Positions 42,370 to 50,409 of a stretch of 64,000 bases of DNA are shown here, in pieces. The stretch lies in assembly GCA_044226045.1 (NCBI GenBank), contig JBGAHR010000001.1, positions 1 through 64,000 on the forward strand. Reading direction: 5' to 3'. The notes under the pieces are model-generated. The model was not told where the DNA came from, made no database searches, and was given only the letters and a program-made list of their open reading frames with translations. The translations under genes and the position numbers were made by a program. The DNA is from Endoryza sp044226045. GTDB taxonomy: Bacteria > Bacteroidota > Bacteroidia > Chitinophagales > Chitinophagaceae. Within the stretch, counting starts at the first letter, position 1; every line of letters starts with the position of its first letter.

Positions 42370-42963
42370 ATGAGTAAAGCGATCAACTATATCAAAAGCA
42401 CGGCAGTTCCACTGAATATGGAGAACGTAGATACCGATCAGATCATTCCGGCCCGTTTTCTGAAGGCAACAAACCGGGATGGATTTGGCAAGAATCTTTT
42501 TCGCGACTGGAGATTTGAGAACGATGATGAATCCAAACCCAAGAGGGATTTTATATTGAACAATCCCACTTACCAGGGAAAGATACTGGTAGCCGCCAAG
42601 AATTTCGGATGCGGTTCTTCCCGGGAGCATGCTGCCTGGGCGATAAAAGATTACGGATTCGATGTAGTGGTGAGCAGCTTTTTTGCCGACATCTTCAAAA
42701 ACAACGCGCTGAACAATTTCCTCGTACCTGTTCAGGTATCTGAACCCTTTTTACAAAAATTGTTTGAAGCCATTTCGAAAGACCCCGGAGCACAGATCGA
42801 AGTGAGTGTTGAAAAACAAACGATCACCATCAGCGCAACCGGCGAGTCTGAAAATTTTGATGTGAACGCCTACAAAAAGACCTGCCTGATCAACGGGTAT
42901 GATGATATCGATTATTTATTGAGTATTAAAAAAGACATAGAAGCATACGAGTCGGCCAGGTAA
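42370..42963 (+). CDS. leuD: 3-isopropylmalate dehydratase, small subunit
   Basis: A 197-aa swivelling-domain subunit of isopropylmalate isomerase. MENVDTDQIIPARFLK (about residues 17-32) and AAKNFGCGSSREHAAWAI are the hallmark motifs. The open frame extends upstream into leuC, but the ATG at 42370 fits the family start (MSKAINYIKSTAVPLNMENVDTD) and lies 23 nt after leuC. leuB follows after 26 nt. Confidence 0.97.
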   Translation: MSKAINYIKSTAVPLNMENVDTDQIIPARFLKATNRDGFGKNLFRDWRFENDDESKPKRDFILNNPTYQGKILVAAKNFGCGSSREHAAWAIKDYGFDVVVSSFFADIFKNNALNNFLVPVQVSEPFLQKLFEAISKDPGAQIEVSVEKQTITISATGESENFDVNAYKKTCLINGYDDIDYLLSIKKDIEAYESAR

Positions 42964-42989
42964 CGACCGATCAACAAAGCAGATTGAAT

Positions 42990-44105
42990 ATGAAAAAACA
43001 TATAACCGTAATAGAAGGAGATGGAATCGGGCCGGAAGTAACCCGCCAGGCAGTTCGTGTATTGAACGCCGTTGCACAACAGTATGGCCATGAGTTTGAA
43101 TACGAATATCACCTGATGGGTGCCGACGCCATCGATAAAACCGGCAACCCGTTACCCGATGAAACGATTGAAGCCTGTTTGAACAGTGACGCTATTCTTT
43201 TTGGCGCCATTGGTCATCCGAAATACGACAATGATCCGACCGCGAAAGTGCGTCCTGAGCAGGGACTGCTGAAACTTCGCAAGACTCTTCAGTTGTTTGC
43301 CAATATCAGGCCTGTTAATACTTATCCTTCCCTGGCACATCTTTCGCCATTGAAAACCGAAAAGCTGGAGGGTGTGGACTTTGTCATTTTTCGCGAACTG
43401 ACCGGCGGAATCTATTTCGGCAAAAAGGAATTATCGGAAGATGGCCAAAAGGCCTTTGATGCCTGTGAATACAGCAGGGAGGAAATTGAAAGAGTGGCTC
43501 ATCTCGCATTTCAATATGCGCAGGGGCGCCGCAAGAAACTCCTGTTGGTTGATAAAGCCAATGTTCTGGAAACTTCCCGTTTGTGGCGTAAGGTAGTGCA
43601 GGAGCTTTCTTCACAGTACGCAGAGGTGTCCGTGGAGTATATGTTTGTTGATAATGCCGCGATGCAGATTATCATCAATCCAAAACAATTTGATGTGGTG
43701 CTTACGGAGAATATGTTCGGGGATATCATCAGCGATGAGGCCAGTGTACTGAGCGGTTCGCTCGGTTTGCTGCCTTCTGCTTCCATTGGAAAGGGAGCGG
43801 CTTTGTTTGAACCCATCCATGGTTCCTATCCACAGGCTGCCGGAAAGGATATTGCCAATCCTTTAGGCTCCATTCTCTCCGCTGCCATGCTGCTGGATCA
43901 TTTTAACCTGCAGGCAGAAGCGCAGCAGGTTCGAAATGCTGTGCAGTGGACGTTGCAAAATGGATTTGTTACAAAAGATATCGACCCGGTGAATTTTTAT
44001 TTCACCAGCACCATTGGTGAACTGATCAGTGATTTTGTGTCTGGAAAAATTCCGGGGGCCATCAATAAGGAGAATATTGAGTTGAGGAAGTCGACCATAA
44101 TATAA
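42990..44105 (+). CDS. leuB: 3-isopropylmalate dehydrogenase
   Basis: NAD-dependent oxidative decarboxylase giving 2-ketoisocaproate, 371 aa. The N-terminus (MKKHITVIEGDGIGPEV) fixes the start at the ATG at 42990; an in-frame TTG at 42984 is not needed. Landmarks are the RPEQGLLKLRKTL substrate helix, the FRELTGGIYFG segment, the conserved KANVL, the metal-binding D in TENMFGDIISDEAS, and the NAD-binding EPIHGSYPQAAGKDIANP. Last gene of the leu group; a heptad array follows. Confidence 0.97.
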   Translation: MKKHITVIEGDGIGPEVTRQAVRVLNAVAQQYGHEFEYEYHLMGADAIDKTGNPLPDETIEACLNSDAILFGAIGHPKYDNDPTAKVRPEQGLLKLRKTLQLFANIRPVNTYPSLAHLSPLKTEKLEGVDFVIFRELTGGIYFGKKELSEDGQKAFDACEYSREEIERVAHLAFQYAQGRRKKLLLVDKANVLETSRLWRKVVQELSSQYAEVSVEYMFVDNAAMQIIINPKQFDVVLTENMFGDIISDEASVLSGSLGLLPSASIGKGAALFEPIHGSYPQAAGKDIANPLGSILSAAMLLDHFNLQAEAQQVRNAVQWTLQNGFVTKDIDPVNFYFTSTIGELISDFVSGKIPGAINKENIELRKSTII

Positions 44106-44270
44106 GGTTGGCGGTTTGCGGTTTTCAGTTTGCGGTTTTCAGTTTGCGGTTTTCAGTTTGCGGTTTTCGGTTTGGCAATAGAACCGTAGTGAATCGAAGG
44201 TTTTGAATATCCGTTCTTTACATCGAATTATAATTCCAAACCGCAAACCGAAAACCGCAAACTGCAAACA
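44106..44270. repeat. Heptad array with a 21-bp inverted arm (TTTGCGG/TTTTCAG family)
   Basis: About ten 7-nt units (GGTTTGC GGTTTTC AGTTTGC GGTTTTC ...) run from 44106 to 44175, and five complementary-sense units (CCAAACC GCAAACC GAAAACC GCAAACT GCAAACA) run from 44236 to 44270. Positions 44154-44174 are perfectly complementary to 44244-44264 (21 bp). The array sits between leuB and the ilv leader and could terminate leu transcripts. Confidence 0.9.
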
Positions 44271-44298
44271 AAAAGTTCTTTATTTACCGGGGCGGCTG

Positions 44299-44306
44299 TA
44301 TATTCG
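44299..44306 (+). promoter_or_regulatory. Weak candidate -7 element for the ilv transcript
   Basis: TATATTCG matches TAnnTTTG at seven of eight positions, with a T-rich -33 region (TTTA 44279-44282, 16-nt spacing). Initiation near 44312 would give a leader beginning just before the leader-peptide ATG. Confidence 0.35.
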
Positions 44307-44322
44307 CATTGATACATCCTTC

Positions 44323-44424
44323 ATGCAAAGGCAAAGATTACATAACATCATCTCTGTGGTAACTGCAATTATTATTGTGGTGGTGGTGATTATTCCTGCA
44401 ATGCATGGAGGTGGAAACTTGTAA
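44323..44424 (+). CDS. ilv leader (attenuator) peptide, 33 aa
   Basis: ATG at 44323, TAA at 44422-44424. The peptide has seven Ile, six Val and two Leu in 33 residues, including nine consecutive Ile/Val codons (residues 16-24, IIIVVVVII, 44368-44394). This composition resembles the IlvL leader peptide of enterobacteria. The stop lies 24 nt before a strong terminator, upstream of ilvE. A longer frame from a TTG at 44203 runs through the repeat array and is not credible. The product needs no function of its own; its translation rate senses charged tRNA-Ile/tRNA-Val. Confidence 0.85.
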   Translation: MQRQRLHNIISVVTAIIIVVVVIIPAMHGGGNL

Positions 44425-44446
44425 AATTAACAAACGAATTATACAG

Positions 44447-44478
44447 AAACCCGCCTCCGCAAAGGCGGGTTTTTCTTT
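44447..44478 (+). terminator. Attenuator terminator upstream of ilvE
   Basis: AAACCCGCCT pairs with AGGCGGGTTT around CCGCAA and is followed by T5-C-T6. It ends about 28 nt before the ilvE ATG. Confidence 0.92.
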
Positions 44479-44505
44479 TTTATACCGTCACAAAACAAAT
44501 GAGCT

Positions 44506-45420
44506 ATGCCGCAGTATTATAATGATCAGACAGTTTTGTTCCTGAATGGAGCATTTGTGAAAGCCAGCGAGGCTAAAATGGATTTTTACAGCCAGAGCCT
44601 CCACTATGGCTACAGTGTATTTGAAGGTATCCGATCCTATAAGACGGTAAAAGGTGACACAAAGATTTTTAAAGCCGAAGAACATTTCGACCGGCTTCGG
44701 CAATCTGCCCAGGCGCTTAATATGCCCTATACCTGGAGCAATGAAGAACTGATAGCAGCTACCTATGAAACGCTCCGTTTGAATAGCCTGGCGGATGCGT
44801 ATATACGTCCGGTTGTTTACGCGCCGGCTAATATGAGTTTCAACCTGAACAAGGAGTCATATATAGTGATTGAAGTATGGGAGATGGGTTTGTTTCTGGG
44901 CGACAAACTATTAAAGGTAATGACCAGTTCTTTTCAACGACCCAACCCTAAAGCATTTGCGATACATGCGAAGGCTGGTGGCCACTATGTGAATTCGATA
45001 CTGGCGAGCCAGGAAGCCAAAGCCAAAGGATTTGATGAGGCATTGTTGCAGGATATGAATGGTTTTGTGGCAGAGGGCCCGGGCGCAAATGTTTTCATGG
45101 AGAAAGATGGAAAACTGTACACCCCGTCACTGGGGAATATCCTTCCGGGGATTACCCGAAAAACAGTACTTGAACTCTGCCGGGAGCTGTCTATTCCGGT
45201 GGAAGAGAAAAGTATTACGATGGAGGAACTAAAGACCGCTGACGCTGCCTTCTTCTGCGGAACCGCTGCTGAAGTGATTGGTTGGGAAAGTATTGACGAG
45301 TATAGATTTCCGCTCGACTGGAAAGACACGATGTGCAGAACCATCCAGATCGCCTATAAAAACCGGGTGGTGGAATCTCCCATTTTCCCGGAATCCAGGA
45401 AAACAGCATTAATGGCATAA
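44506..45420 (+). CDS. ilvE: Branched-chain amino acid aminotransferase
   Basis: A 304-aa PLP fold-type IV aminotransferase making Val, Ile and Leu from their keto acids. The PLP Lys is in IHAKAGGHYVNS (Lys about residue 155). The family motif EALLQDMNGFVAEGPGANVF follows, with the cofactor-phosphate loop FFCGTAAEVIGWESID. SQSLHYGYSVFEGIRSY at the N-terminus is typical. D-amino acid transaminase or ADC lyase relatives are unlikely given the operon. First structural gene after the attenuator; ilvD follows after 48 nt. Confidence 0.96.
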   Translation: MPQYYNDQTVLFLNGAFVKASEAKMDFYSQSLHYGYSVFEGIRSYKTVKGDTKIFKAEEHFDRLRQSAQALNMPYTWSNEELIAATYETLRLNSLADAYIRPVVYAPANMSFNLNKESYIVIEVWEMGLFLGDKLLKVMTSSFQRPNPKAFAIHAKAGGHYVNSILASQEAKAKGFDEALLQDMNGFVAEGPGANVFMEKDGKLYTPSLGNILPGITRKTVLELCRELSIPVEEKSITMEELKTADAAFFCGTAAEVIGWESIDEYRFPLDWKDTMCRTIQIAYKNRVVESPIFPESRKTALMA

Positions 45421-45468
45421 TAACAACACTCATCCATAAACGAAAAGTCAAACAGCCCGGAACAAAAT

Positions 45469-47154
45469 ATGAACGAATTGAACAAATATTCAAAGACACT
45501 CACACAGGACCCTACACAGCCTGCAGCCCAGGCTATGTATTATGCGATCGGGTTTAAAGAAGAAGATTTTGGAAAGGCGCAGGTGGGAATAGCCAGCATG
45601 GGATGGGATGGAAATCCGTGCAACATGCACCTGAACGACCTCGCTACCCAGATCCGGAACAGTGTCAATAATACACCCGGCTTACTCGGCCTGCGTTTTC
45701 ATACTATTGGGGTAAGCGATGGAATCAGCATGGGTACGGATGGAATGAGGTATAGTCTAGTGAGCCGCGACGTGATTGCGGATAGTATTGAAACCAATGC
45801 CGGCGCACAATACTATGATGCCATTGTAGCCGTACCTGGCTGTGATAAAAATATGCCAGGTTCTGTAATGGCCATGGGAAGACTGAATCGCCCGGCCATC
45901 ATGCTCTACGGAGGGACTATTGCACCCGGTCATTATAAAGGGGAAGATCTAAATATCGTCAGCGCGTTTGAAGCGCTGGGTCAGAAAATAGCCGGCAATC
46001 TCAGCGACGCGGACTTTAAGGGGATTGTACAACATTCCTGTCCGGGCGCAGGAGCTTGTGGCGGAATGTATACTGCCAACACCATGGCAGCGGCGATAGA
46101 AGCCATGGGAATGAGCCTTCCTTATTCATCCAGTAACCCTGCTCTGAGTGCAGAAAAGCAAAAGGAATGCGAATCGGTTGGGGCTGCTATTAAAATACTT
46201 CTCGAAAAGGATATCAAACCAAAGGATATCATGACCCGCGAGGCATTTGAGAATGCCATCACCGTTATCATGGTATTGGGCGGCTCTACAAACGCCGTTC
46301 TTCACCTGATCGCTATTGCCAGGAGCGTAGGTGTTTCATTGACACAGGATGATTTCCAGGCAATTTCCAATCGGGTTCCGGTACTGGCAGATTTCAAACC
46401 CAGCGGTAAATACCTGATGCAGGACCTTCATCAGTTTGGCGGTGTTCCAGCGGTTATGAAATACCTGCTGAAAAATGGATTGCTGCATGGCCATTGCCTT
46501 ACTGTAACCGGTAAAACCGTTGCTGAAAACCTCGTTGAAGCACCGGATCTCGATTTTACAGAACAGAAAATCATTCAACCACTCGAACAACCCATCAAGG
46601 CAACCGGTCACCTGCAAATATTGTACGGTAACCTGGCAGCCAAAGGGAGTGTTGCCAAGATCAGTGGTAAAGAAGGAGAGCGCTTCGAAGGAACAGCCCG
46701 TGTGTTTGACGGAGAGAAAGACCTGATTGCGGGACTGCAGTCCGGAAGGGTGCATGCCGGAGACGTAGTGGTGATTCGCTATATAGGACCCAAAGGAGCG
46801 CCGGGTATGCCCGAGATGCTGAAACCCACCGGAGCCATCATTGGTGCGGGTCTCGGCAAATCAGTGGCCCTTATCACGGATGGAAGATTCAGCGGGGGAA
46901 CCCATGGATTTGTGGTGGGGCATATCACCCCCGAAGCTTATGATGGAGGCCTCATCGCATTGGTACAGGACGACGACATCATCGAGATCGATGCCGTCAA
47001 AAATACGATTACCCTTAAAGTGGATGAAAACGAGATCGCCCGTCGGAGAGCAAACTGGAAACAGCCCGCTCCGAAGGCTACCAGGGGCGTACTATATAAA
47101 TATCTAAAATCGGTTAAAGATGCCAGTGAGGGGTGTGTGACCGATGAACTGTAA
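45469..47154 (+). CDS. ilvD: Dihydroxy-acid dehydratase
   Basis: A 561-aa Fe-S dehydratase producing the 2-keto acids of Val and Ile. Cys ligands lie in NPCNMHLNDLA (about residue 50), PGCDKNMPG (about 123) and HSCPGAGACGGMYTANTMA (about 190-200), consistent with an Fe-S-dependent Ilv/Edd enzyme. GGSTNAVLHLIAIA and TDGRFSGGTHGFVVGHITPEA are conserved. ilvB begins 42 nt downstream. Confidence 0.98.
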   Translation: MNELNKYSKTLTQDPTQPAAQAMYYAIGFKEEDFGKAQVGIASMGWDGNPCNMHLNDLATQIRNSVNNTPGLLGLRFHTIGVSDGISMGTDGMRYSLVSRDVIADSIETNAGAQYYDAIVAVPGCDKNMPGSVMAMGRLNRPAIMLYGGTIAPGHYKGEDLNIVSAFEALGQKIAGNLSDADFKGIVQHSCPGAGACGGMYTANTMAAAIEAMGMSLPYSSSNPALSAEKQKECESVGAAIKILLEKDIKPKDIMTREAFENAITVIMVLGGSTNAVLHLIAIARSVGVSLTQDDFQAISNRVPVLADFKPSGKYLMQDLHQFGGVPAVMKYLLKNGLLHGHCLTVTGKTVAENLVEAPDLDFTEQKIIQPLEQPIKATGHLQILYGNLAAKGSVAKISGKEGERFEGTARVFDGEKDLIAGLQSGRVHAGDVVVIRYIGPKGAPGMPEMLKPTGAIIGAGLGKSVALITDGRFSGGTHGFVVGHITPEAYDGGLIALVQDDDIIEIDAVKNTITLKVDENEIARRRANWKQPAPKATRGVLYKYLKSVKDASEGCVTDEL

Positions 47155-47196
47155 TGCAACCGGAATTTTTAAAAGTCAAGTATTAAATATTCAATT

Positions 47197-48987
47197 ATGA
47201 GCAGCGTAATGGAATCCAGCAAAACAACCAGAAATGAGTCCAGGGAGAACAACAAGCCCGCGGCGTCTGTGGTCACAGAGGCATCGCAACAGGTAAGCGG
47301 CTCTGTGCAGGTTCTGGAGGCTCTGTTGGCAGAGAAAGTGGACACCATTTTTGGCTATCCCGGCGGTGCCATCATGCCTATATACGACGCATTGTATGAT
47401 TATAATGATAAGCTGAAGCATATTCTGGTCCGTCATGAGCAGGGAGCGATTCATGCCGCGCAGGGATATGCGCGTGCTTCCGGAAAGACAGGTGTTGTAT
47501 TCGCGACCAGCGGACCCGGCGCCACCAACCTGGTAACCGGACTGGCAGACGCGATGATCGATTCCACGCCGGTGGTTTGTATTACCGGGCAGGTATTTGC
47601 TCATTTACTGGGAACAGATGCTTTCCAGGAAACAGATGTAATCAATATCACCACACCCGTTACCAAATGGAATCACCAGGTGACGGATGCCAATGAAATT
47701 CCTGAAGTGCTGGCAAAAGCATTTTATATCGCCGGAAGCGGAAGACCCGGCCCGGTAGTGATTGATATTACCAAGAACGCACAGATGCAACTGGTGGCCA
47801 AGCAACCCTACCAATCCTGCCATCATATACGGAGCTATCGACCCAAGCCCATTGTCCGCAAGGAATATATCCAGAAAGCAGCCGATTTGATCAACCAGGC
47901 CGAGAGACCCTTTGTGATCTTTGGACAAGGTGTTATACTCGGAAATGCAGAAAATGAGTTCAGGAAATTCATCGAGAAAGGTGGTTTGCCGGCAGCCTGG
48001 ACCATCATGGGCATGAGCGCAATACCAACTGATCATCCGCAGGCGGTGGGTATGCTGGGTATGCATGGAAACTATGGCCCCAATGTACTGACCAACGAAT
48101 GCGATGTGTTGATCGCAGTAGGAATGAGATTTGATGACCGAGTTACCGGACGACTCGATAAATACGCCAAACAGGCAAAAATTGTTCACCTCGATATTGA
48201 TCCGGCGGAAATTGACAAGAACGTGAAATCGACTGTTCCGGTTTGGGGTGACTGTAAGGAAACACTTCCATTACTGACCGAATTGCTGGAACAGAAAGTG
48301 TACCCGCAATGGCTGCAACGATTCAAAGATTGCCAGCAGAAAGAAGAACAAAAGGTAATCATAGAGGAAATGAATCCTTCAACCGAGATCATGACGATGG
48401 GGGAAGTGATCGGCCTGCTGAACGAGCTGACGGGCAGTGATGCGGTCATTGTAACTGATGTAGGCCAGCACCAGATGGTTGCCTGTCGTTATGCCACCAT
48501 GAAGAAGACCCGTAGCAATATAACCTCCGGCGGACTGGGTACGATGGGTTTTGCCTTACCGGCTGCCATCGGTGCCAAGTTCGGCGCACCTGATCGGACA
48601 GTGGTAGCTGTTATAGGCGATGGTGGTTTTCAGATGACCATACAGGAGTTGGGAACGATCATGCAGTTCAAGCCGGATGTGAAGATCCTTGTGCTCAACA
48701 ACTGCTTTTTAGGAATGGTACGTCAGTGGCAGCAATTGTTCCATGAAAAAAGATATTCGTTTGTAGATATTACCAGTCCCGATTTTGTACAGGTAGCGAA
48801 AGGTTATGGAATCGCGGGCAATAGTGTGAAGAAAAGAGAGGATCTTAAAGAAGCCCTGACCACCATGTTGAAACATCCAGGTTCGTATTTACTGGAAGTA
48901 ATGGTTGGTAAGGAGAATAATGTATTCCCGATGGTGCCACAAGGCAGGGGAGTAGCCGAGATTGTGCTGAGCAGGGAAGAAGTGTAG
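47197..48987 (+). CDS. ilvB: Acetolactate synthase, large (catalytic) subunit
   Basis: A 596-aa ThDP enzyme, first common step for Val/Ile/Leu. After a polar N-terminal extension of about 35 residues the PYR domain starts (GSVQVLEALLAEKVDTIFGYPGGAIMPIYDAL), with the catalytic Glu in VRHEQGAIHAAQGYAR. The ThDP/Mg motif is GDGGFQMTIQELGTI with NNCFLGMVRQWQ. Biosynthetic (FAD-type) AHAS features, including the GMLGMHGNYGPN segment, rule out a catabolic ALS. The regulatory subunit ilvN follows after a 294-nt heptad-repeat spacer rather than directly. Confidence 0.97.
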   Translation: MSSVMESSKTTRNESRENNKPAASVVTEASQQVSGSVQVLEALLAEKVDTIFGYPGGAIMPIYDALYDYNDKLKHILVRHEQGAIHAAQGYARASGKTGVVFATSGPGATNLVTGLADAMIDSTPVVCITGQVFAHLLGTDAFQETDVINITTPVTKWNHQVTDANEIPEVLAKAFYIAGSGRPGPVVIDITKNAQMQLVAKQPYQSCHHIRSYRPKPIVRKEYIQKAADLINQAERPFVIFGQGVILGNAENEFRKFIEKGGLPAAWTIMGMSAIPTDHPQAVGMLGMHGNYGPNVLTNECDVLIAVGMRFDDRVTGRLDKYAKQAKIVHLDIDPAEIDKNVKSTVPVWGDCKETLPLLTELLEQKVYPQWLQRFKDCQQKEEQKVIIEEMNPSTEIMTMGEVIGLLNELTGSDAVIVTDVGQHQMVACRYATMKKTRSNITSGGLGTMGFALPAAIGAKFGAPDRTVVAVIGDGGFQMTIQELGTIMQFKPDVKILVLNNCFLGMVRQWQQLFHEKRYSFVDITSPDFVQVAKGYGIAGNSVKKREDLKEALTTMLKHPGSYLLEVMVGKENNVFPMVPQGRGVAEIVLSREEV

Positions 48988-48998
48988 GGGGAGTTGTT

Positions 48999-49275
48999 TA
49001 AAATCAAAAGTCAAAATTCAAAAGTCAAAAATCAAAAATCAAAATTCAAAAATCAAAAAGTAAAAATTCAAAAGACTGAGAATGCTAGGGCCGTAAGAGG
49101 AACGCAAAGCGCGCGAAGAGCCGCAGAGGGCGCAAAGTGAAAATTCAAAAGTCAAAAGTGAAAATTCAAAAGTAAAAAGTTAAAAATTGGAAAAGGGTGA
49201 AACGATAAACGTGAAACGATAAACGTGAAACGCGAAACTGCCAACCGCAAACTTGAAAAACGAAACACTAAACAT
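48999..49275. repeat. Mixed heptad array between ilvB and ilvN
   Basis: Nearly the whole spacer is in 7-nt units, and it mixes at least four families in one direction. TCAAAAG/TCAAAAT units occupy 48999-49075. A GC-rich stretch with CGCAAAG-like units covers about 49100-49138. GAAAATT/CAAAAGT units follow to about 49190. GTGAAAC GATAAAC (as in the tyrS array) and CGCAAAC (as after leuB) lie in about 49197-49275. Units keep the pattern of an AAA core flanked by variable bases. No promoter is apparent. Confidence 0.85.
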
Positions 49276-49281
49276 TGCGTC

Positions 49282-49872
49282 ATGAACAAACAGGAATATA
49301 CCATCACCGTTTATACCGAGAACCAGATCGGTTTGCTGAACCGGATTGCTATTATTTTTTCCCGGAGGAAGATCAATATTGAAAGTCTCAATACTTCTCC
49401 CTCCGAGGTAGACAGCGTACACCGCTTTACCATTGTGATTACGGAAACGGAAGAAGTGGTACGCAAGCTTTGCCGCCAGATTGAAAAGCAGGTGGAGGTG
49501 CTGAAAGCCTATTACAATACACAGGATGAAATTGTATGGCAGGAACTGGCGCTGTACAAAGTTCCCACAGATATCATCGCGGCGGAAGTGAAGGTGGAGC
49601 GTCTGCTTCGGGAGCATGGGGCGAAGGCGGTAGTGATCCGGAAGGATTATACCGTGTTTGAAGTAGCCGGACATCGGGAAGAGACGGACAAACTGATCAG
49701 GGTGCTGGAACCATACGGGTTGATAGAGTTCGTAAGAAGCGCCCGTGTAGCCATCATCAAGAATAGCGACGGATTCCATGAGAAACTCAAAGATTTCGAA
49801 TACCGAGAGCCGGGAGAAGAAACAATAGAAAATGAATTTTTAAACGAGAACGAGCAAGTCTTTACAATGTAA
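49282..49872 (+). CDS. ilvN: Acetolactate synthase, small (regulatory) subunit
   Basis: A 196-aa ACT-domain subunit conferring feedback control on AHAS. The start MNKQEYTITVYTENQIGLLNRIAIIFSRRKINIESLN at 49282 matches the family; a GTG-started frame from 49225 merely translates the repeat array. The C-terminal domain has EVKVERLLREHGAKAVVIRKDYTVFEVAGHREETDKLIRVLEPYG. It is long for IlvN, with an acidic tail after residue 165 (about 30 aa). The DinB-like gene starts 3 nt downstream. Confidence 0.95.
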   Translation: MNKQEYTITVYTENQIGLLNRIAIIFSRRKINIESLNTSPSEVDSVHRFTIVITETEEVVRKLCRQIEKQVEVLKAYYNTQDEIVWQELALYKVPTDIIAAEVKVERLLREHGAKAVVIRKDYTVFEVAGHREETDKLIRVLEPYGLIEFVRSARVAIIKNSDGFHEKLKDFEYREPGEETIENEFLNENEQVFTM

Positions 49873-49875
49873 TTT

Positions 49876-50352
49876 ATGGAACGACAATTTCACATCATGC
49901 GCGAGAACCGAACGGCCTTTATCCGGCTCGTGGAAGAGTTGACTATCGAGGAATTAAACGAGATCCCCGATGGATTCAATAACAATATCGCCTGGAACTT
50001 CAATCATATGGTGACCGTGCTTGTGGTATTGAATTACTGGAGAGCCGGCGTGGCACATTCGATGCCGAAGGAAAGGATAGAAAAATACGGACGGGGGACA
50101 AGGCCGGAAGGCACCATTGGACAAGAAGAGTTGAATTATTACAAAGAACACGCCATTCACCTGGTGAATCAATTTGAAAAGGACTGGAACGAAGGCAAGT
50201 TCAGCAGGTATGAGCCTTTCACTACTTCATTGGGTGTATCTGTAGTGAACAACGAAGATTCCCTGCATTACACAGCTGCACATGATTTTTTGCATTATGG
50301 TTATGCGATGGCGCTGAGAAGGCTGGTGAAGAGCAAAAGCAAAGTTGGATAA
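49876..50352 (+). CDS. DinB-superfamily metal-binding protein
   Basis: 158 aa forming the four-helix-bundle DinB/YfiT-type fold. The likely metal triad is H44 (NFNHM), H136 and H140 (HDFLHYGYAM), the usual three-His arrangement. Members include bacillithiol or mycothiol S-transferases and proteins of unknown role; sequence alone does not say which. It lies 3 nt after ilvN and 57 nt before ilvC on the same strand, so it is almost certainly cotranscribed with branched-chain amino acid genes, although no pathway step requires it. Confidence 0.8.
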   Translation: MERQFHIMRENRTAFIRLVEELTIEELNEIPDGFNNNIAWNFNHMVTVLVVLNYWRAGVAHSMPKERIEKYGRGTRPEGTIGQEELNYYKEHAIHLVNQFEKDWNEGKFSRYEPFTTSLGVSVVNNEDSLHYTAAHDFLHYGYAMALRRLVKSKSKVG

Positions 50353-50409
50353 ATAATTTTCATATTCATATTACCGGTTGAGGAACCGGAAATTTTTAAA
50401 ATTTAAACA

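Larger units (their letters stand above)
44318..44478 (+). promoter_or_regulatory. ilv transcription attenuator (mutually exclusive RNA stems)
   Basis: Segment 1 CCTTCATGCA (44318-44327) pairs with segment 2 TGCATGGAGG (44402-44411), 10 bp with one wobble. Segment 2' GGAGGTGG (44407-44414) pairs with segment 3 CCGCCTCC (44451-44458), 8 bp with one wobble: the antiterminator. Segment 3 also forms the terminator stem with segment 4 (44463-44473). A ribosome stalled on the Ile/Val run leaves segment 2 free, so 2:3 forms and transcription continues. A ribosome reaching the stop codon covers segment 2, allowing 3:4. Confidence 0.8.

Noticed and set aside
44271..44283. AAAAGTTCTTTAT upstream of the ilv leader as another boxA site
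   Set aside because: It lies upstream of the likely transcription start, so it would not be in the RNA; probably chance similarity.
44203..44424. 73-aa ORF starting at TTG upstream of ilvE
   Set aside because: The first 40 codons translate the heptad array. Only the last 33 codons, from the ATG at 44323, form a sensible leader peptide.
48999..49275. Repeat stretch considered as a CRISPR array
   Set aside because: Units are 7 nt with no spacers, no 24-40 nt direct repeat and no cas genes.
49225..49281. GTG start extending ilvN by 19 residues
   Set aside because: The extra residues are a translation of the repeat array. The ATG at 49282 matches the conserved ACT-domain start.
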